In this document: positions 32,242 through 41,171 of the stretch, piece after piece
Layout of the letters: every line of letters starts with the position of its first letter
Position numbering within the stretch: position 1 is the first letter of the stretch
Assembly (NCBI RefSeq): GCF_013369385.1
Contig: NZ_SZTO01000001.1
Coordinates: 1-64,000 of the forward strand
Origin: Vibrio sp. 05-20-BW147
GTDB taxonomy: Bacteria > Pseudomonadota > Gammaproteobacteria > Enterobacterales > Vibrionaceae
Reading direction: 5' to 3'
Length of the DNA stretch: 64,000 nt
Translations under genes and position numbers: made by a program
Notes under the pieces: model-generated
What the model saw: the letters and a program-made list of their open reading frames with translations, nothing else
The model's database searches: none
Told to the model about the DNA's origin: nothing

Positions 32242-33498
32242 TTAGCGAAGGATCATTTGCTCACGACCAGGGCCAACAGAGACCATAGTCACTGGAACGC
32301 CCATCAGTTCTTCAATGCGCAACACATATCGCTGAGCGGCTTGAGGCAGATCTTCAAAACGACGGCAGGCGGTGATGTCTTCGCTCCAGCTTGGCATTTT
32401 CTCGTAAACTGGTGCTAATGCTGCGGTTTGAGGCCAAATTGGGTTCTCACTGTGATCGCCTTGGTAAGCCACACAGATTTTCAGATCGTCAAGGCCAGTC
32501 AAACAATCCAGTTTGGTTAGAGCGATCTCGGTTGCCGCTTGTAGCTCAACCCCATTTTGGGTGGCTACGGCATCAAAGTAACCCATATCGCGAGGGCGAC
32601 CGGTTGTTGCACCGAACTCGTTCGCCGCTTCACGGAAGGCGTCTTGTTCTTCCATTGCTGTGATCAGCGTACCTGTACCAACAGATGAGCTGAAGGCTTT
32701 AGCGACAGCGATAACGCGCTCTGGGCGAAGGGCTGGTAAACCACTGCCAATGCCTGCGTACGCAGAAACCACGTTGGAAGAGGTTGTCCAAGGGTATTCA
32801 CCATAGACGAGATCACGGCCAGCACCCAGTTGCGCTTCAAAAAGTAGGTTTTGCTTTTCTACTTGCAGTGCTTTTAAAGGAACAGACACGTTACAAATCG
32901 CATCACGCCAAGGGGCAGATACCTCAAGTAGCCAATCGGCCATCTCTTGCGCCGTTTGTTCAAACTTGAACTCAGGGTAGAGTGCACGTAGTTGTGGCAG
33001 TTTCCAATCCAACATAAATTGCAGACGCTCGACCAACACTTCAGGTTGTTTTAGCCAGCCTAGCAGAATGCCTTTTTTCATCACGCGATCACCGTAAGCA
33101 GGAGCAATACCTTGGCGAGTGGAACCGTAAGCCTTGTCGCCTAGGCGCTGTTCTTCTAGGGTATCTTCTAGTGCGTGAAGCGGTAGACACAGCGTTGCAC
33201 GATCAGAAATACACAGATTCACTTTCACGCCAGATTGTTCAACTTCCGCAAGTTCCTGAGAAAGCAGAGCTGGGCTAATTACCATGCCAGGGCCAAGCAC
33301 CGCGAGGCAACCTGGGTTGAAGACACCACTAGGCAGTTGATGAAGTTTGAATGTACCAAAATGGTTCACCACGGTATGACCTGCGTTGTTTCCTCCTTGG
33401 AAACGTACGCTAGCCGCTGCGTTTTCTGCTAGAAAATCAACGATGCGGCCTTTGCCTTCATCACCCCAGTTTGCACCCACAACAACGATAGACGTCAT
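32242..33498 (-). CDS. purA: Adenylosuccinate synthetase, divergent paralogue
   Basis: The protein has 418 residues. The start ATG at 33498 has GGAGGAATTGTC before it; an upstream start at 33528 is unlikely. GANWGDEGKGRIVDFLAE carries the GTP P-loop-like motif and catalytic aspartate. GGNNAGHTVV has the catalytic histidine. GSTRQGIAPAY and EFGATTGRPRDMGYFDAVA are IMP- and aspartate-site motifs. In usual PurA the last reads T-T-G-R-x-R-R-x-G-W. Here the second arginine is D and W is Y. Probably makes adenylosuccinate or a related product from IMP, Asp and GTP, but the change hints at altered use. Divergent from a LysR gene, unusual for housekeeping purA. Confidence 0.85.
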   Translation of the reverse strand: MTSIVVVGANWGDEGKGRIVDFLAENAAASVRFQGGNNAGHTVVNHFGTFKLHQLPSGVFNPGCLAVLGPGMVISPALLSQELAEVEQSGVKVNLCISDRATLCLPLHALEDTLEEQRLGDKAYGSTRQGIAPAYGDRVMKKGILLGWLKQPEVLVERLQFMLDWKLPQLRALYPEFKFEQTAQEMADWLLEVSAPWRDAICNVSVPLKALQVEKQNLLFEAQLGAGRDLVYGEYPWTTSSNVVSAYAGIGSGLPALRPERVIAVAKAFSSSVGTGTLITAMEEQDAFREAANEFGATTGRPRDMGYFDAVATQNGVELQAATEIALTKLDCLTGLDDLKICVAYQGDHSENPIWPQTAALAPVYEKMPSWSEDITACRRFEDLPQAAQRYVLRIEELMGVPVTMVSVGPGREQMILR

Positions 33499-33541
33499 GA
33501 CAATTCCTCCGAAATAAGACCAAAGCATCTTAGGGTGATAG

Positions 33542-33552
33542 TCTTAATAAGA
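33542..33552. promoter_or_regulatory. Palindrome in purA/LysR divergent promoter
   Basis: TCTTAATAAGA is a perfect palindrome (5-base arms, 1-base centre) in the 92-base gap. A second half-site AATAAGA follows near 33577. Possible LysR operator. Confidence 0.4.
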
Positions 33553-33590
33553 GAAATTAATTATACTCATCAAGTCAATAAGAAACTCAT

Positions 33591-34475
33591 ATGGAGTCTG
33601 CGGTGTTGGATCTGAATTGGTTGAAGACGTTTATTACCTTGGCGGAAGTGAAACATTTTGGCAAAACCGCCAACGAGCTGCACATGACACAACCCAACGT
33701 CAGCCTGCATATCAAACAGCTAGAGCAGACAACCAAAGCCAAATTGATCGAACGAAACCCGGTTCAGTTAACGCCGGCGGGGCGTCGATTGTTAAAGTCT
33801 GCTAAGTTGATGCTCAATGAGCTGCAAATTTGCCAGTCCGATCTCAATGCCATTAATGAATTAACACAAGGGACACTCTCTATTGCAGCCAGTGACATTG
33901 TTTCGCGTTTGCTGCTGATTGAACCTTTTCAACGCTTCAAAAATGACTATCCGGGTATCGATTTGGCTTTGTTCAATACCACCTCTTCTCAAGCTGTCGA
34001 ATTGGTCAAAAGTGCCCGTGCTGATATTGGTTTTGTGATCGCACAAAAAGAGAGTCAACCACTGCACTTCACGCCTTTGACTCAGATTAAATGGTGTGCA
34101 TTTGGTGATGATTTATTGGAGAAAGCGTGGGAGGCGCAAGACAAGCCGACACTCATCTTGCTCGGGCACGATACTCGTACTCGGGAGCTGATTGATGCCT
34201 CTTTGCCGAAATTGAATCTGCCTCGTTTTCGAGTGATGGAAGTGGGGAGTGTCGAAGCTCAAATCGATTGGGCGGAGGCTGGATTTGGCACCGCGATTGT
34301 GCCGGATTTTTCTTTGCATACCAAAACCACGTTAAGCAGGAAAGTCACGCATTTAGAGGATTTTCCTGCAACCGATTTTGGCTATATTGTTCGACAAAAC
34401 CAAGTTCTGTCGAAAGCGGCGAAGCAATTACTTGGGTGGGTTGAAGAGTATGCACAATCGACCGATTGGCATTAA
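33591..34475 (+). CDS. LysR-family transcriptional regulator
   Basis: The protein has 294 residues from the ATG at 33591. A GTG at 33603 (GTG-TTG-GAT) has GGAG six bases upstream and would give the typical LysR N-terminus LDLNWLKTFITLAE, so the protein may start there. The HTH is HFGKTANELHMTQPNVSLHIKQLEQ. The effector domain shows LSIAASDIVSRLLLIEPF and EAGFGTAIVPDFSL. It is divergent from the purA-like gene and likely controls it. Its stop overlaps the convergent small membrane protein gene by four bases. Confidence 0.88.
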   Translation: MESAVLDLNWLKTFITLAEVKHFGKTANELHMTQPNVSLHIKQLEQTTKAKLIERNPVQLTPAGRRLLKSAKLMLNELQICQSDLNAINELTQGTLSIAASDIVSRLLLIEPFQRFKNDYPGIDLALFNTTSSQAVELVKSARADIGFVIAQKESQPLHFTPLTQIKWCAFGDDLLEKAWEAQDKPTLILLGHDTRTRELIDASLPKLNLPRFRVMEVGSVEAQIDWAEAGFGTAIVPDFSLHTKTTLSRKVTHLEDFPATDFGYIVRQNQVLSKAAKQLLGWVEEYAQSTDWH

Positions 34476-34699
34476 CGTGAGACTTCTTCGAACTCACCAT
34501 CGATGACTCGATGCTGCTGGCCGTCATCGTGTTGTGTGCGTTGTGCTTGCGCTTGTTGTGCGGCTTGTTTTAGCTGCTTTTCGATTCTTTTACCAGTGAT
34601 CAGCGCGACGATGGTCAACGGAATTGCCAAGAGCAAGCTGAACATGAGCGTGAACAGAGCGGTAATCGCAGTCAATGCAGTCATAATAATGCGGTTCAT
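34472..34699 (-). CDS. Small single-span membrane protein
   Basis: The protein has 75 residues. One or two hydrophobic stretches (TALTAITALFTLMFSLLLAIPLTIVALITG) form a membrane hairpin or single span. A basic Q-rich helix (KRIEKQLKQAAQQAQAQR) and an acidic tail (VIDGEFEEV) follow. AGAGGCAATATTT precedes the ATG. It ends in a four-base convergent overlap with the LysR gene. The acidic VIDGEFEEV end recurs in many small bacterial membrane proteins. Function unknown. Confidence 0.65.
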   Translation of the reverse strand: MNRIIMTALTAITALFTLMFSLLLAIPLTIVALITGKRIEKQLKQAAQQAQAQRTQHDDGQQHRVIDGEFEEVSR

Positions 34700-34883
34700 A
34701 AATATTGCCTCTTTGGTGGTTCTATGGAGTCATACTGCGGTGGTGAAGATGAACGAAATATGAATATGATTCAAAAAGTACAAAGCGCTGACATTTGATC
34801 AAGTTGGTAGGTGGATGAGGAAAGCCGATGTGTGCTTCGACGGTCACAAGGTAAGATAAATACAACGATATGATGGTTAAAAG

Positions 34884-34908
34884 GCGCCTGTATCAGGGGT
34901 ACAGGCGC
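34884..34908 (-). terminator. Intrinsic terminator for GAPDH-like gene
   Basis: GCGCCTGTA and TACAGGCGC form a perfect 9-bp stem. On the minus strand it is followed by CTTTTAACC. Confidence 0.7.
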
Positions 34909-34955
34909 AATGGGGGAGAGATTATTATTGTCGTTATAAGAGAACAAATATTTGA

Positions 34956-34992
34956 ACCAGCGGCTTTGCCGTAGGTAAACAAACCCGCTGGT
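34956..34992. repeat. Second inverted repeat downstream of GAPDH-like gene
   Basis: ACCAGCGG (34956-34963) and CCGCTGGT (34985-34992) can pair around a 21-base loop. It lies 40 bases after the minus-strand stop and could stabilise the mRNA 3' end. Confidence 0.5.
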
Positions 34993-35033
34993 GGCTTCGT
35001 TATCAAGGTGTCGTTAGTTGTGGAGCAAGCTAA

Positions 35034-36470
35034 TTACACACGAGGGAAAGTCTGATAACGAACACCCATCATTTGTTCCATACAGTGAACAACTTGGCAG
35101 CTATAGCCAAACTCGTTGTCATACCATATATACAGCACTGCGCGGTTATCTTGTGCAATCGTCGCTTGACCATCCACAACCCCCGCATGACGTGAGCCGA
35201 CCAGATCGCTAGAAACAATCTCTGTCGAATCGGTATAGTCTATTTGTGCAGAAAGTGGTGAAGCCAGCGCCATTTCACGTAGATACTCGTTAAGTTCTTC
35301 TTTTGTTGTACCTTTTTCAAGGTTGAGATTAGCGACGGCCATCGACACGTTCGGGGTTGGAACGCGAATCGCATTGCCAGTTAAACGCCCAGCCAGCTCA
35401 GGCAGTGCCTTCGCTACTGCTTTGGCTGCACCCGTTGAGGTCAATACCATGTTCAGTGCCGCGCCACGACCTCGACGATCACCCTTGTGGAAGTTGTCGA
35501 TTAAGTTTTGATCGTTAGTGTAAGAGTGCACTGTTTCGATGTGACCTGAGATGACGCCATATTTGTCGTTAATCACTTTCAGCACCGGTGTGATGGCGTT
35601 GGTGGTACAACTTGCGGCAGAGATGATGGTGTCGTCCGACTTAATTACATCTTCGTTCACACCAAATACCACGTTTTTGATATCGCCTTTACCTGGTGCA
35701 GTCAGTAGGACTTTCGCAGCGCCTTGGCATTGCAAATGTTGGCCTAAGCCTTCTGCATCACGCCACACGCCAGTATTGTCGACCACTAGCGCGTTTTGAA
35801 TGCCATATGCGGTGTAGTCGACCTCTTCAGGTTTGTTCGCATAAATGATCTGAACGAAGTTGCCGTTGATCACCAATGCGCTGTTTGCTTCATCAATGAC
35901 GATACTGCCGTTGAATTGGCCGTGTACAGAGTCACGACGAAGCAAACTTGCGCGTTTTTGCAAATCACCATCTCGTCCACCACGGACAACAATGGCACGC
36001 AGTTTTAGTGGATAGCCAGGGCCACTCTTTTCAATAAGAAGGCGGGTTAATAGACGGCCAATTCGGCCAAAACCGTACAACACAACATCTCGTGATGCGA
36101 GCGAAGAGCCTGCATCCAATGCACCAATTAACGCGGTTTGTAAGTAGTCATCCAGTGCAGACGCATCGTCGTGGCTTTCCCAATATTGATGAGCAAGTTG
36201 GCCAACATCAACACGGCAAGCAGAAATGCTCATTTCACACACTTTTTCAATAATGGGGAGGGTTTGCTCAAGCGAAAGTGGTGTACCGGTGTAGTGTCGA
36301 GCGACACGGTGAGTTTTGAGAATGTCGATAGTGGTTGCATTAATCAGGGTTTTACCAAAAAGAATGATTTCGACACCTTTTTGGCGGTACAGCTTGCCGA
36401 TGAGTGGAGTGATGGATTCCGCAATCGTTTGGCTGGTTTGCCAGTCTTGGAGATATTTCTCTGGACTCAT
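35034..36470 (-). CDS. Glyceraldehyde-3-phosphate dehydrogenase with N-terminal extension
   Basis: The protein has 478 residues, about 140 longer than classical GAPDH. The NAD-binding Rossmann motif DVVLYGFGRIGRLLTRLL starts near residue 127. The catalytic cysteine is in IISAASCTTNAITPVLK, and the substrate-binding histidine in ETVHSYTNDQNLID with RGRGAALNMVLTSTGAAKAV. WYDNEFGYS is the C-terminal signature. The first 125 residues form a helical region with no known role to me. This long form is a distinct GAPDH class found in gamma-proteobacteria beside the short one; it may act in gluconeogenesis or with NADP. A hairpin lies in its leader. Confidence 0.88.
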   Translation of the reverse strand: MSPEKYLQDWQTSQTIAESITPLIGKLYRQKGVEIILFGKTLINATTIDILKTHRVARHYTGTPLSLEQTLPIIEKVCEMSISACRVDVGQLAHQYWESHDDASALDDYLQTALIGALDAGSSLASRDVVLYGFGRIGRLLTRLLIEKSGPGYPLKLRAIVVRGGRDGDLQKRASLLRRDSVHGQFNGSIVIDEANSALVINGNFVQIIYANKPEEVDYTAYGIQNALVVDNTGVWRDAEGLGQHLQCQGAAKVLLTAPGKGDIKNVVFGVNEDVIKSDDTIISAASCTTNAITPVLKVINDKYGVISGHIETVHSYTNDQNLIDNFHKGDRRGRGAALNMVLTSTGAAKAVAKALPELAGRLTGNAIRVPTPNVSMAVANLNLEKGTTKEELNEYLREMALASPLSAQIDYTDSTEIVSSDLVGSRHAGVVDGQATIAQDNRAVLYIWYDNEFGYSCQVVHCMEQMMGVRYQTFPRV

Positions 36471-36804
36471 GTTTGTATTAGACCTTTCACGTTTTTGGGG
36501 CTGACCTTACTTTCTGAATGTAGGGGGAACAGAAAGTAGGGATAAGGGTTGTAATAGTCTTGTAATATTTATGTGGCGGGATTTTACAGTTCAAGTCGTT
36601 ATTCTGCTAGGAAAAATAAAGTCAGTGAAAAATACTTTAAAGTGGGAAAATTGTTGGCATTGATAGGTTTTTTGATGTCCAACGACCTATTGACTTTTTT
36701 ATTTTTGCGAACTTATTTTGTGCGAATAATGTTTATTAGCACTCTATAAATGAAAATAGATCATCGATTTGCGCTTTAAATTTGGAATTCGTCACGTTTA
36801 AAAC
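36471..36804. other. Intergenic region between GAPDH-like and porin-like genes
   Basis: This is an AT-rich stretch upstream of the GAPDH gene holding a hairpin (36508-36538) and a weaker ATAGGT/ACCTAT pair near 36665-36692. It contains the presumed GAPDH promoter and the read-out of the porin-like gene. No gene seen. Confidence 0.5.
36508..36538. repeat. Hairpin in the leader of the GAPDH-like gene
   Basis: TACTTTCTG (36508-36516) and CAGAAAGTA (36530-36538) form a perfect 9-bp stem with a 13-base loop, 38 bases upstream of the start codon. It may regulate translation or be an operator. Confidence 0.55.
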
Positions 36805-37857
36805 TCAAAACGTAAACGAAATTCCTAAACTAAAGAGATCCACTTCCCCTATCGCTTGGTCGGGCGGCAATTGTGGTTGTGTAAAGTGGCCGCTAATCAC
36901 ACTTTTAGGGCTTTGTATGTAAAGCCATTCGCCATAAAGACTCAAATTAGGTAACAGTGAGTATTTCAAGCCCACGCTGTATGTTTCGTTTTCGACGGAT
37001 TTTCTCCTTTGACTGTACGTGACGTAGGGAGTGATATCGTTCCATTGGTAGTTGAGGCTGACATACCAATGGGCGTGATAGCGATTACTGGTCAGCAACT
37101 CAGCAATAAATTGCCATTGCTGCCAGTTGTATATTGTGCCCAAACTGAACAAGGTTAACGATTGTTCCCCTCCGGGAATAATGGTGGTTGCAGCATATGT
37201 TTGTTCAAATATCGTGTGTATGAGCGCTGCACGAACAAGATTCTCATCAAAGTCGATTTCGGTGGTGATGCCATAAGAAATATCGGTATCGATGGTCAGG
37301 GGTTGTCCATATAAGGAGTAATCGTCGCTGCTCGATTTGGCAACAAAAGTAGCGAATCGCACTGGAATATCAGAGGTTATCCACTTCTGTACATCGAGAG
37401 AAAGCCCATCGTAGTTTGAAATACCTAACACGCTTTCATAGACATCGATGGGAGGTCGCAGCCATGGGTAGGCTTGTGAGACAAATAAGTACTCAGACAT
37501 AAGAAAAAGTGGAATTCTCTGACGGCCTACTTTTGTGCTCCAATCATCCCAGCGATATTCGACAAAAGCCCATGCGAGCGCAGGATCTGAAAACTCATCG
37601 TGCGGTTGTTTGACGACTTGTAGTGATGCTCGCCAGTTTTCGTTCATTGACCAATCCAATTGCAAACCGAGGGTTGTTTCACAGTCGTAACACCATTCTT
37701 CGGTGAACTCTTTTTGTTGGATGATAGGGATAGATTGGTTAGATTTGCTTGCCGATGCTGAGCCAAAACCACTAAGCGAAAGTGTGTCTGATAGTGCCCA
37801 CTCTCCATATGTGGGGGGGCAGAGTATTAACAGGGGTAAAATAAATTTAAGCCTCAT
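36805..37857 (-). CDS. Porin-like outer-membrane beta-barrel protein
   Basis: The protein has 350 residues with a signal peptide (LKFILPLLILCPPTYG). Barrel strands recur throughout (LQLDWSMNENWRASLQVV, ALAWAFVEYRWDDWSTKVGR, YSVGLKYSLLPNLSLYGEWLY), and the C-terminus is LGISFTF with terminal phenylalanine. The KVGRQRIPLFLMSEYLFV segment recalls the R-x-P-x-x-x-x-S-E motif of alginate- or phosphate-type porins. The start codon directly abuts the stop of the upstream small binding-protein gene, so the two are cotranscribed. Ligand unknown. Confidence 0.7.
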   Translation of the reverse strand: MRLKFILPLLILCPPTYGEWALSDTLSLSGFGSASASKSNQSIPIIQQKEFTEEWCYDCETTLGLQLDWSMNENWRASLQVVKQPHDEFSDPALAWAFVEYRWDDWSTKVGRQRIPLFLMSEYLFVSQAYPWLRPPIDVYESVLGISNYDGLSLDVQKWITSDIPVRFATFVAKSSSDDYSLYGQPLTIDTDISYGITTEIDFDENLVRAALIHTIFEQTYAATTIIPGGEQSLTLFSLGTIYNWQQWQFIAELLTSNRYHAHWYVSLNYQWNDITPYVTYSQRRKSVENETYSVGLKYSLLPNLSLYGEWLYIQSPKSVISGHFTQPQLPPDQAIGEVDLFSLGISFTF

Positions 37858-38304
37858 TTATTCTTCCTCGATAGTGAATTGATAGAGCACATGCACGTCA
37901 CTGGGTACCTCATTCGCTGGAAAATAAGCAATACCTGAAGGTGTAATGGCTAGCCATTCCATTACCTCTTTAATGCTTTGTTCGGAGAGCTGAAAAGGTT
38001 GTTTTGTGCGTCCTGAAAAGGTTTGCTTTGCCCAAATAGCGGCCATTTGGGAAGGGTTTTTGTTGAGTAAGTGCTGGTAAAACAAATGACGATTCTCTGA
38101 ATCGGAAGGCAGATCAACTAACTCAATTGGAGTGCCTTCGATTTGAGTCATTTTTCCTCTATAGATCATCTTAACTTGACTGGTGCTTAGTGTAGGTATC
38201 TGTTTATTTAGTGAAAAAATGACAAACTGTTCACTTGCTCTGACACTGTGTGGAAAGAGCATAATAAGCACAATTATTAAAGCCACGCGACGAAATTTAG
38301 GCAT
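37858..38304 (-). CDS. Small exported phosphate-binding-protein-like (PstS-like) protein
   Basis: The protein has 148 residues with a signal peptide (VALIIVLIMLFPHSVRA). LSTSQVKMIYRGKMTQIEGTP matches the segment of PstS-like proteins in which the I-Y/F-x-G-K-x-x-x-W region lies. It is much shorter than a full PstS (over 300) and covers one lobe. Such short proteins occur beside histidine kinases as sensory partners. It forms an operon with the porin-like gene and is divergent from the hybrid kinase 118 bases away. Confidence 0.65.
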   Translation of the reverse strand: MPKFRRVALIIVLIMLFPHSVRASEQFVIFSLNKQIPTLSTSQVKMIYRGKMTQIEGTPIELVDLPSDSENRHLFYQHLLNKNPSQMAAIWAKQTFSGRTKQPFQLSEQSIKEVMEWLAITPSGIAYFPANEVPSDVHVLYQFTIEEE

Positions 38305-38422
38305 TAACCTCTCACTGTTAAACTCGTTATCTGCGACGTCAAAGAAGTTTTGTTTGGTTGTTATGAAATTGGTCTAGTATTAAGGATAGGCTAGGTCCCG
38401 ATGCTTGCAAGGACGAAATAAC

Positions 38423-41053
38423 ATGATGAAATTCTCTATAAAAACTCGTCTCGCCCTGCTTTCACTATTACCCGCTATTTTTATCACGGGTTTTACGGTG
38501 CAGGAGTTAGTGAATAATCGACGTCAATTGGAGTCTCTTGATAAAACCATCAGCCGTATTCACATTCAAAATGGGATTACGGAGACCGCATTCAAAATCT
38601 ACCAAGGTGTTGAAGGGGACATGCATTATCTGGACGAGCTCTCGAGCAGTGATTCCTTTAACCAGTTTATGGCCTCTTTGTCGCAAACCCCCGAGTTGGC
38701 GAGTTTACAGACAGAGTTGATCGAATCGCTTTCAGAGATAAAAAGCCAACCTAACGCGGAAAAGCTGATCTCCGCAGAATGGGGCTTTGATGTTCTGCAA
38801 GAGATTCTGGAGCAAGTACATAACGAACATACCCATCTTTACTCCGATCGTGCCGATACCACCGAAATGTTGATATCTCAGCTAATCTCACTCTCTTTTT
38901 GGGCGCAGAAAGAGGCATTACTAACCTACAAACGTCAACAGGATGACAGCAACCCTTTTGATTCAGGGGCGTTTTATCAAGCAATTGTTCGCCAGCAGCA
39001 AGCTCTGGAACGTTTTCTTGATACGGGAGCTAGTCACCTGCAAGTGGAAAAGTTATTAGAGTTTTTCTCTTCAGAGCGGTATCAATCGAGCGTGCAAGAG
39101 CGTGATGCGATTGCTGCAGGTAAACTTTCCAAAGAAGATCTTAGTGTCTATAACGTCGAGCTGAACTACCGTTTGCAAACGCTACTGCTACTGATCAACA
39201 GTTTTTCCATTCAGGCGGAAGCGGAGCTTAAAAAAGAAATCGAACGCCAACAGTGGTACTTCACTGCGATGACGGGAGCGGTGTTTGCGGTGCTGTTTTT
39301 TCTATTCACTTTGGGCACATCAACTTGGTTGAGAGTGTATAGCAAACTCAATGCGATACTAAGTGCGCTTCAAGGGTTAACCAAAGATGACGAGTTTAAC
39401 CAACACTCCCGCATTGTGACGGATGGTAATGATGAGTTTACACTCTTTGCTAAGCAGATTAATCAAATCATTGAAGAAAAGCAGCAGCAGATGCTGGAAA
39501 TTATTCATGCGAAAGAGTCGGCCATTTCTGCAAATCGAGCCAAATCGGTATTTTTGGCCAACATGTCTCATGAAATACGCACACCGCTCAATGGCATCAT
39601 AGGTATGACGGAGATCTTATCTCAGAGCGATTTAACCGTGCCACAAAAAGAGATTTTGGGCGATATCGATACCTCTTCTCAATCGCTATTGATTCTATTG
39701 AACGATATTCTTGATCTCTCAAAAATTGAGTCGGGAAATTTGAACATTTCTCTCCAAGAGTCAGATATTCGTGAAACAGCGTACCAAGCGATGACGCTGT
39801 TTCAATCCAAAGCGACCAGCAAGAATATTGAGTTGCACATCACGTTAGGTGAAGACATCCCCGCTAAAGTGATGGCCGACGATCATCGGATAAAGCAAGT
39901 GCTCACTAATCTGATTGGCAACGCGATCAAATTTACTAAAGAAGGCTATATTTCGACGTTTGCCAATTTCCAAGCAGATGAATCGGGCCGTCACGGGCAT
40001 CTAACGTTCAAAGTGACAGATACGGGAATTGGTATTGAGCAAGAGAAGCTGGAAACCATTTTTGAGCCGTTTACTCAGGAAGACGACAGTATCACAAGGC
40101 AGTTTGGTGGTACTGGGCTGGGACTGGCCATTTGTCGACAACTTGTTGCCATGATGGGCGGGGAATTAACCGCTACATCAACCAAAGGGTTAGGCAGTTG
40201 TTTCTCGTTCACCATCCCAGTCGAGAGATTAGCAGGGGAAGTTTGGCGCTCTGAAGTAATAAGAAAGGGCCTGTTGATTGCACAAAACTATGGCTACACC
40301 AGTCAACTAGTGAACGAATGTCGATTAGCGGGAATTGAGCTTACGATGGCCGAAGATGTTGAACAAATCAGCATGCTGAACAAAGACTTTGATGTGGTTT
40401 TCTACTGTCACAGTTTGCATCAGAATGCATCGAATGATTTGGAGGTGTTGGAGCAGAGTTTATCCCTGCAACGCGTGATTGTTTGTCAACACCACTTGTT
40501 TGTTAGCCATGTTAATACTGAGCGAGTACATGCCGTTCTCACCCAACCTTTTTTAGGGCAACGTTTCAAAGCGAGCATTGAAGCGTTAGAACAGAAAAAT
40601 AGGCAGAGTAATAGGGCGTCTGAAAGTGTGTTCCCAAGGCAAACAGCGCGAGTCGTTCAAGGTTATGGTCGTAATCATCGACGTATACTCATCGCAGAAG
40701 ACAACCTAATGAATCAGAAGATTGCTAGCTTCTTCCTCGAAAAAGCGGGCTTCGACTATTTAATTACCAGCAATGGACAGGAGGCATTGGATGCCATTAC
40801 TCAAGGTGGTAAGTTTGATGCAGTTTTAATGGACTGCATGATGCCCGTGATGGATGGCATTACCGCCACCAGAGAAATTCGACGTTGGGAAAATGAGCAG
40901 GGTAGTGGAAAGACACCGATTATTGCGCTAACCGCTAGCGTGCTTGAAGAAGATATTCAAAGTTGTTTTGAAGCGGGTATGGATGCCTATTTACCCAAAC
41001 CTTATAAATCCAACCAGCTTTACGACTTGTTCAGTGAGTTGAAAATCGCTTAG
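38423..41053 (+). CDS. Hybrid sensor histidine kinase with receiver domain
   Basis: The protein has 876 residues from the ATG at 38423 (AAGGACGAAATAAC before it). The membrane helix at the N-terminus is followed by a long helical periplasmic domain (residues 30-285; FQVEGDM-like, [20 protein letters not shown]) resembling nitrate/nitrite-sensing NIT domains, though this is unsure. A second membrane helix precedes a HAMP-like linker. The H-box is [18 protein letters not shown] with His383. ATPase motifs are [25 protein letters not shown] and [10 protein letters not shown]. The C-terminal receiver has Asp804 in [13 protein letters not shown]. Divergent from the porin-like/PstS-like pair. Signal and output unknown. 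Confidence 0.88.
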   Translation: MMKFSIKTRLALLSLLPAIFITGFTVQELVNNRRQLESLDKTISRIHIQNGITETAFKIYQGVEGDMHYLDELSSSDSFNQFMASLSQTPELASLQTELIESLSEIKSQPNAEKLISAEWGFDVLQEILEQVHNEHTHLYSDRADTTEMLISQLISLSFWAQKEALLTYKRQQDDSNPFDSGAFYQAIVRQQQALERFLDTGASHLQVEKLLEFFSSERYQSSVQERDAIAAGKLSKEDLSVYNVELNYRLQTLLLLINSFSIQAEAELKKEIERQQWYFTAMTGAVFAVLFFLFTLGTSTWLRVYSKLNAILSALQGLTKDDEFNQHSRIVTDGNDEFTLFAKQINQIIEEKQQQMLEIIHAKESAISANRAKSVFLANMSHEIRTPLNGIIGMTEILSQSDLTVPQKEILGDIDTSSQSLLILLNDILDLSKIESGNLNISLQESDIRETAYQAMTLFQSKATSKNIELHITLGEDIPAKVMADDHRIKQVLTNLIGNAIKFTKEGYISTFANFQADESGRHGHLTFKVTDTGIGIEQEKLETIFEPFTQEDDSITRQFGGTGLGLAICRQLVAMMGGELTATSTKGLGSCFSFTIPVERLAGEVWRSEVIRKGLLIAQNYGYTSQLVNECRLAGIELTMAEDVEQISMLNKDFDVVFYCHSLHQNASNDLEVLEQSLSLQRVIVCQHHLFVSHVNTERVHAVLTQPFLGQRFKASIEALEQKNRQSNRASESVFPRQTARVVQGYGRNHRRILIAEDNLMNQKIASFFLEKAGFDYLITSNGQEALDAITQGGKFDAVLMDCMMPVMDGITATREIRRWENEQGSGKTPIIALTASVLEEDIQSCFEAGMDAYLPKPYKSNQLYDLFSELKIA

Positions 41054-41126
41054 TTAATATCTGTTTGCCGCGTCACTTGCATGTAGTGTAGATGAAGTGT
41101 GTCGAGCTGATCTGCTATGAAGACAA

Positions 41127-41157
41127 AAACAACCGAGAAAAGAATCTCGGTTGTTTG
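41127..41157. terminator. Bidirectional intrinsic terminator
   Basis: ACAACCGAGA (41129-41138) and TCTCGGTTGT (41145-41154) form a 10-bp stem with A and T tracts on both sides, between the convergent kinase and MATE genes. Confidence 0.85.
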
Positions 41158-41171
41158 TGGTTATTGGTTGT

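Larger units (their letters stand above)
34700..35033. other. Intergenic region downstream of the GAPDH-like gene
   Basis: It holds two inverted repeats (34884-34908 and 34956-34992), both on the read-out side of the minus-strand GAPDH gene, and the promoter of the small membrane protein. No coding frame with a ribosome-binding site was seen. Confidence 0.55.
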
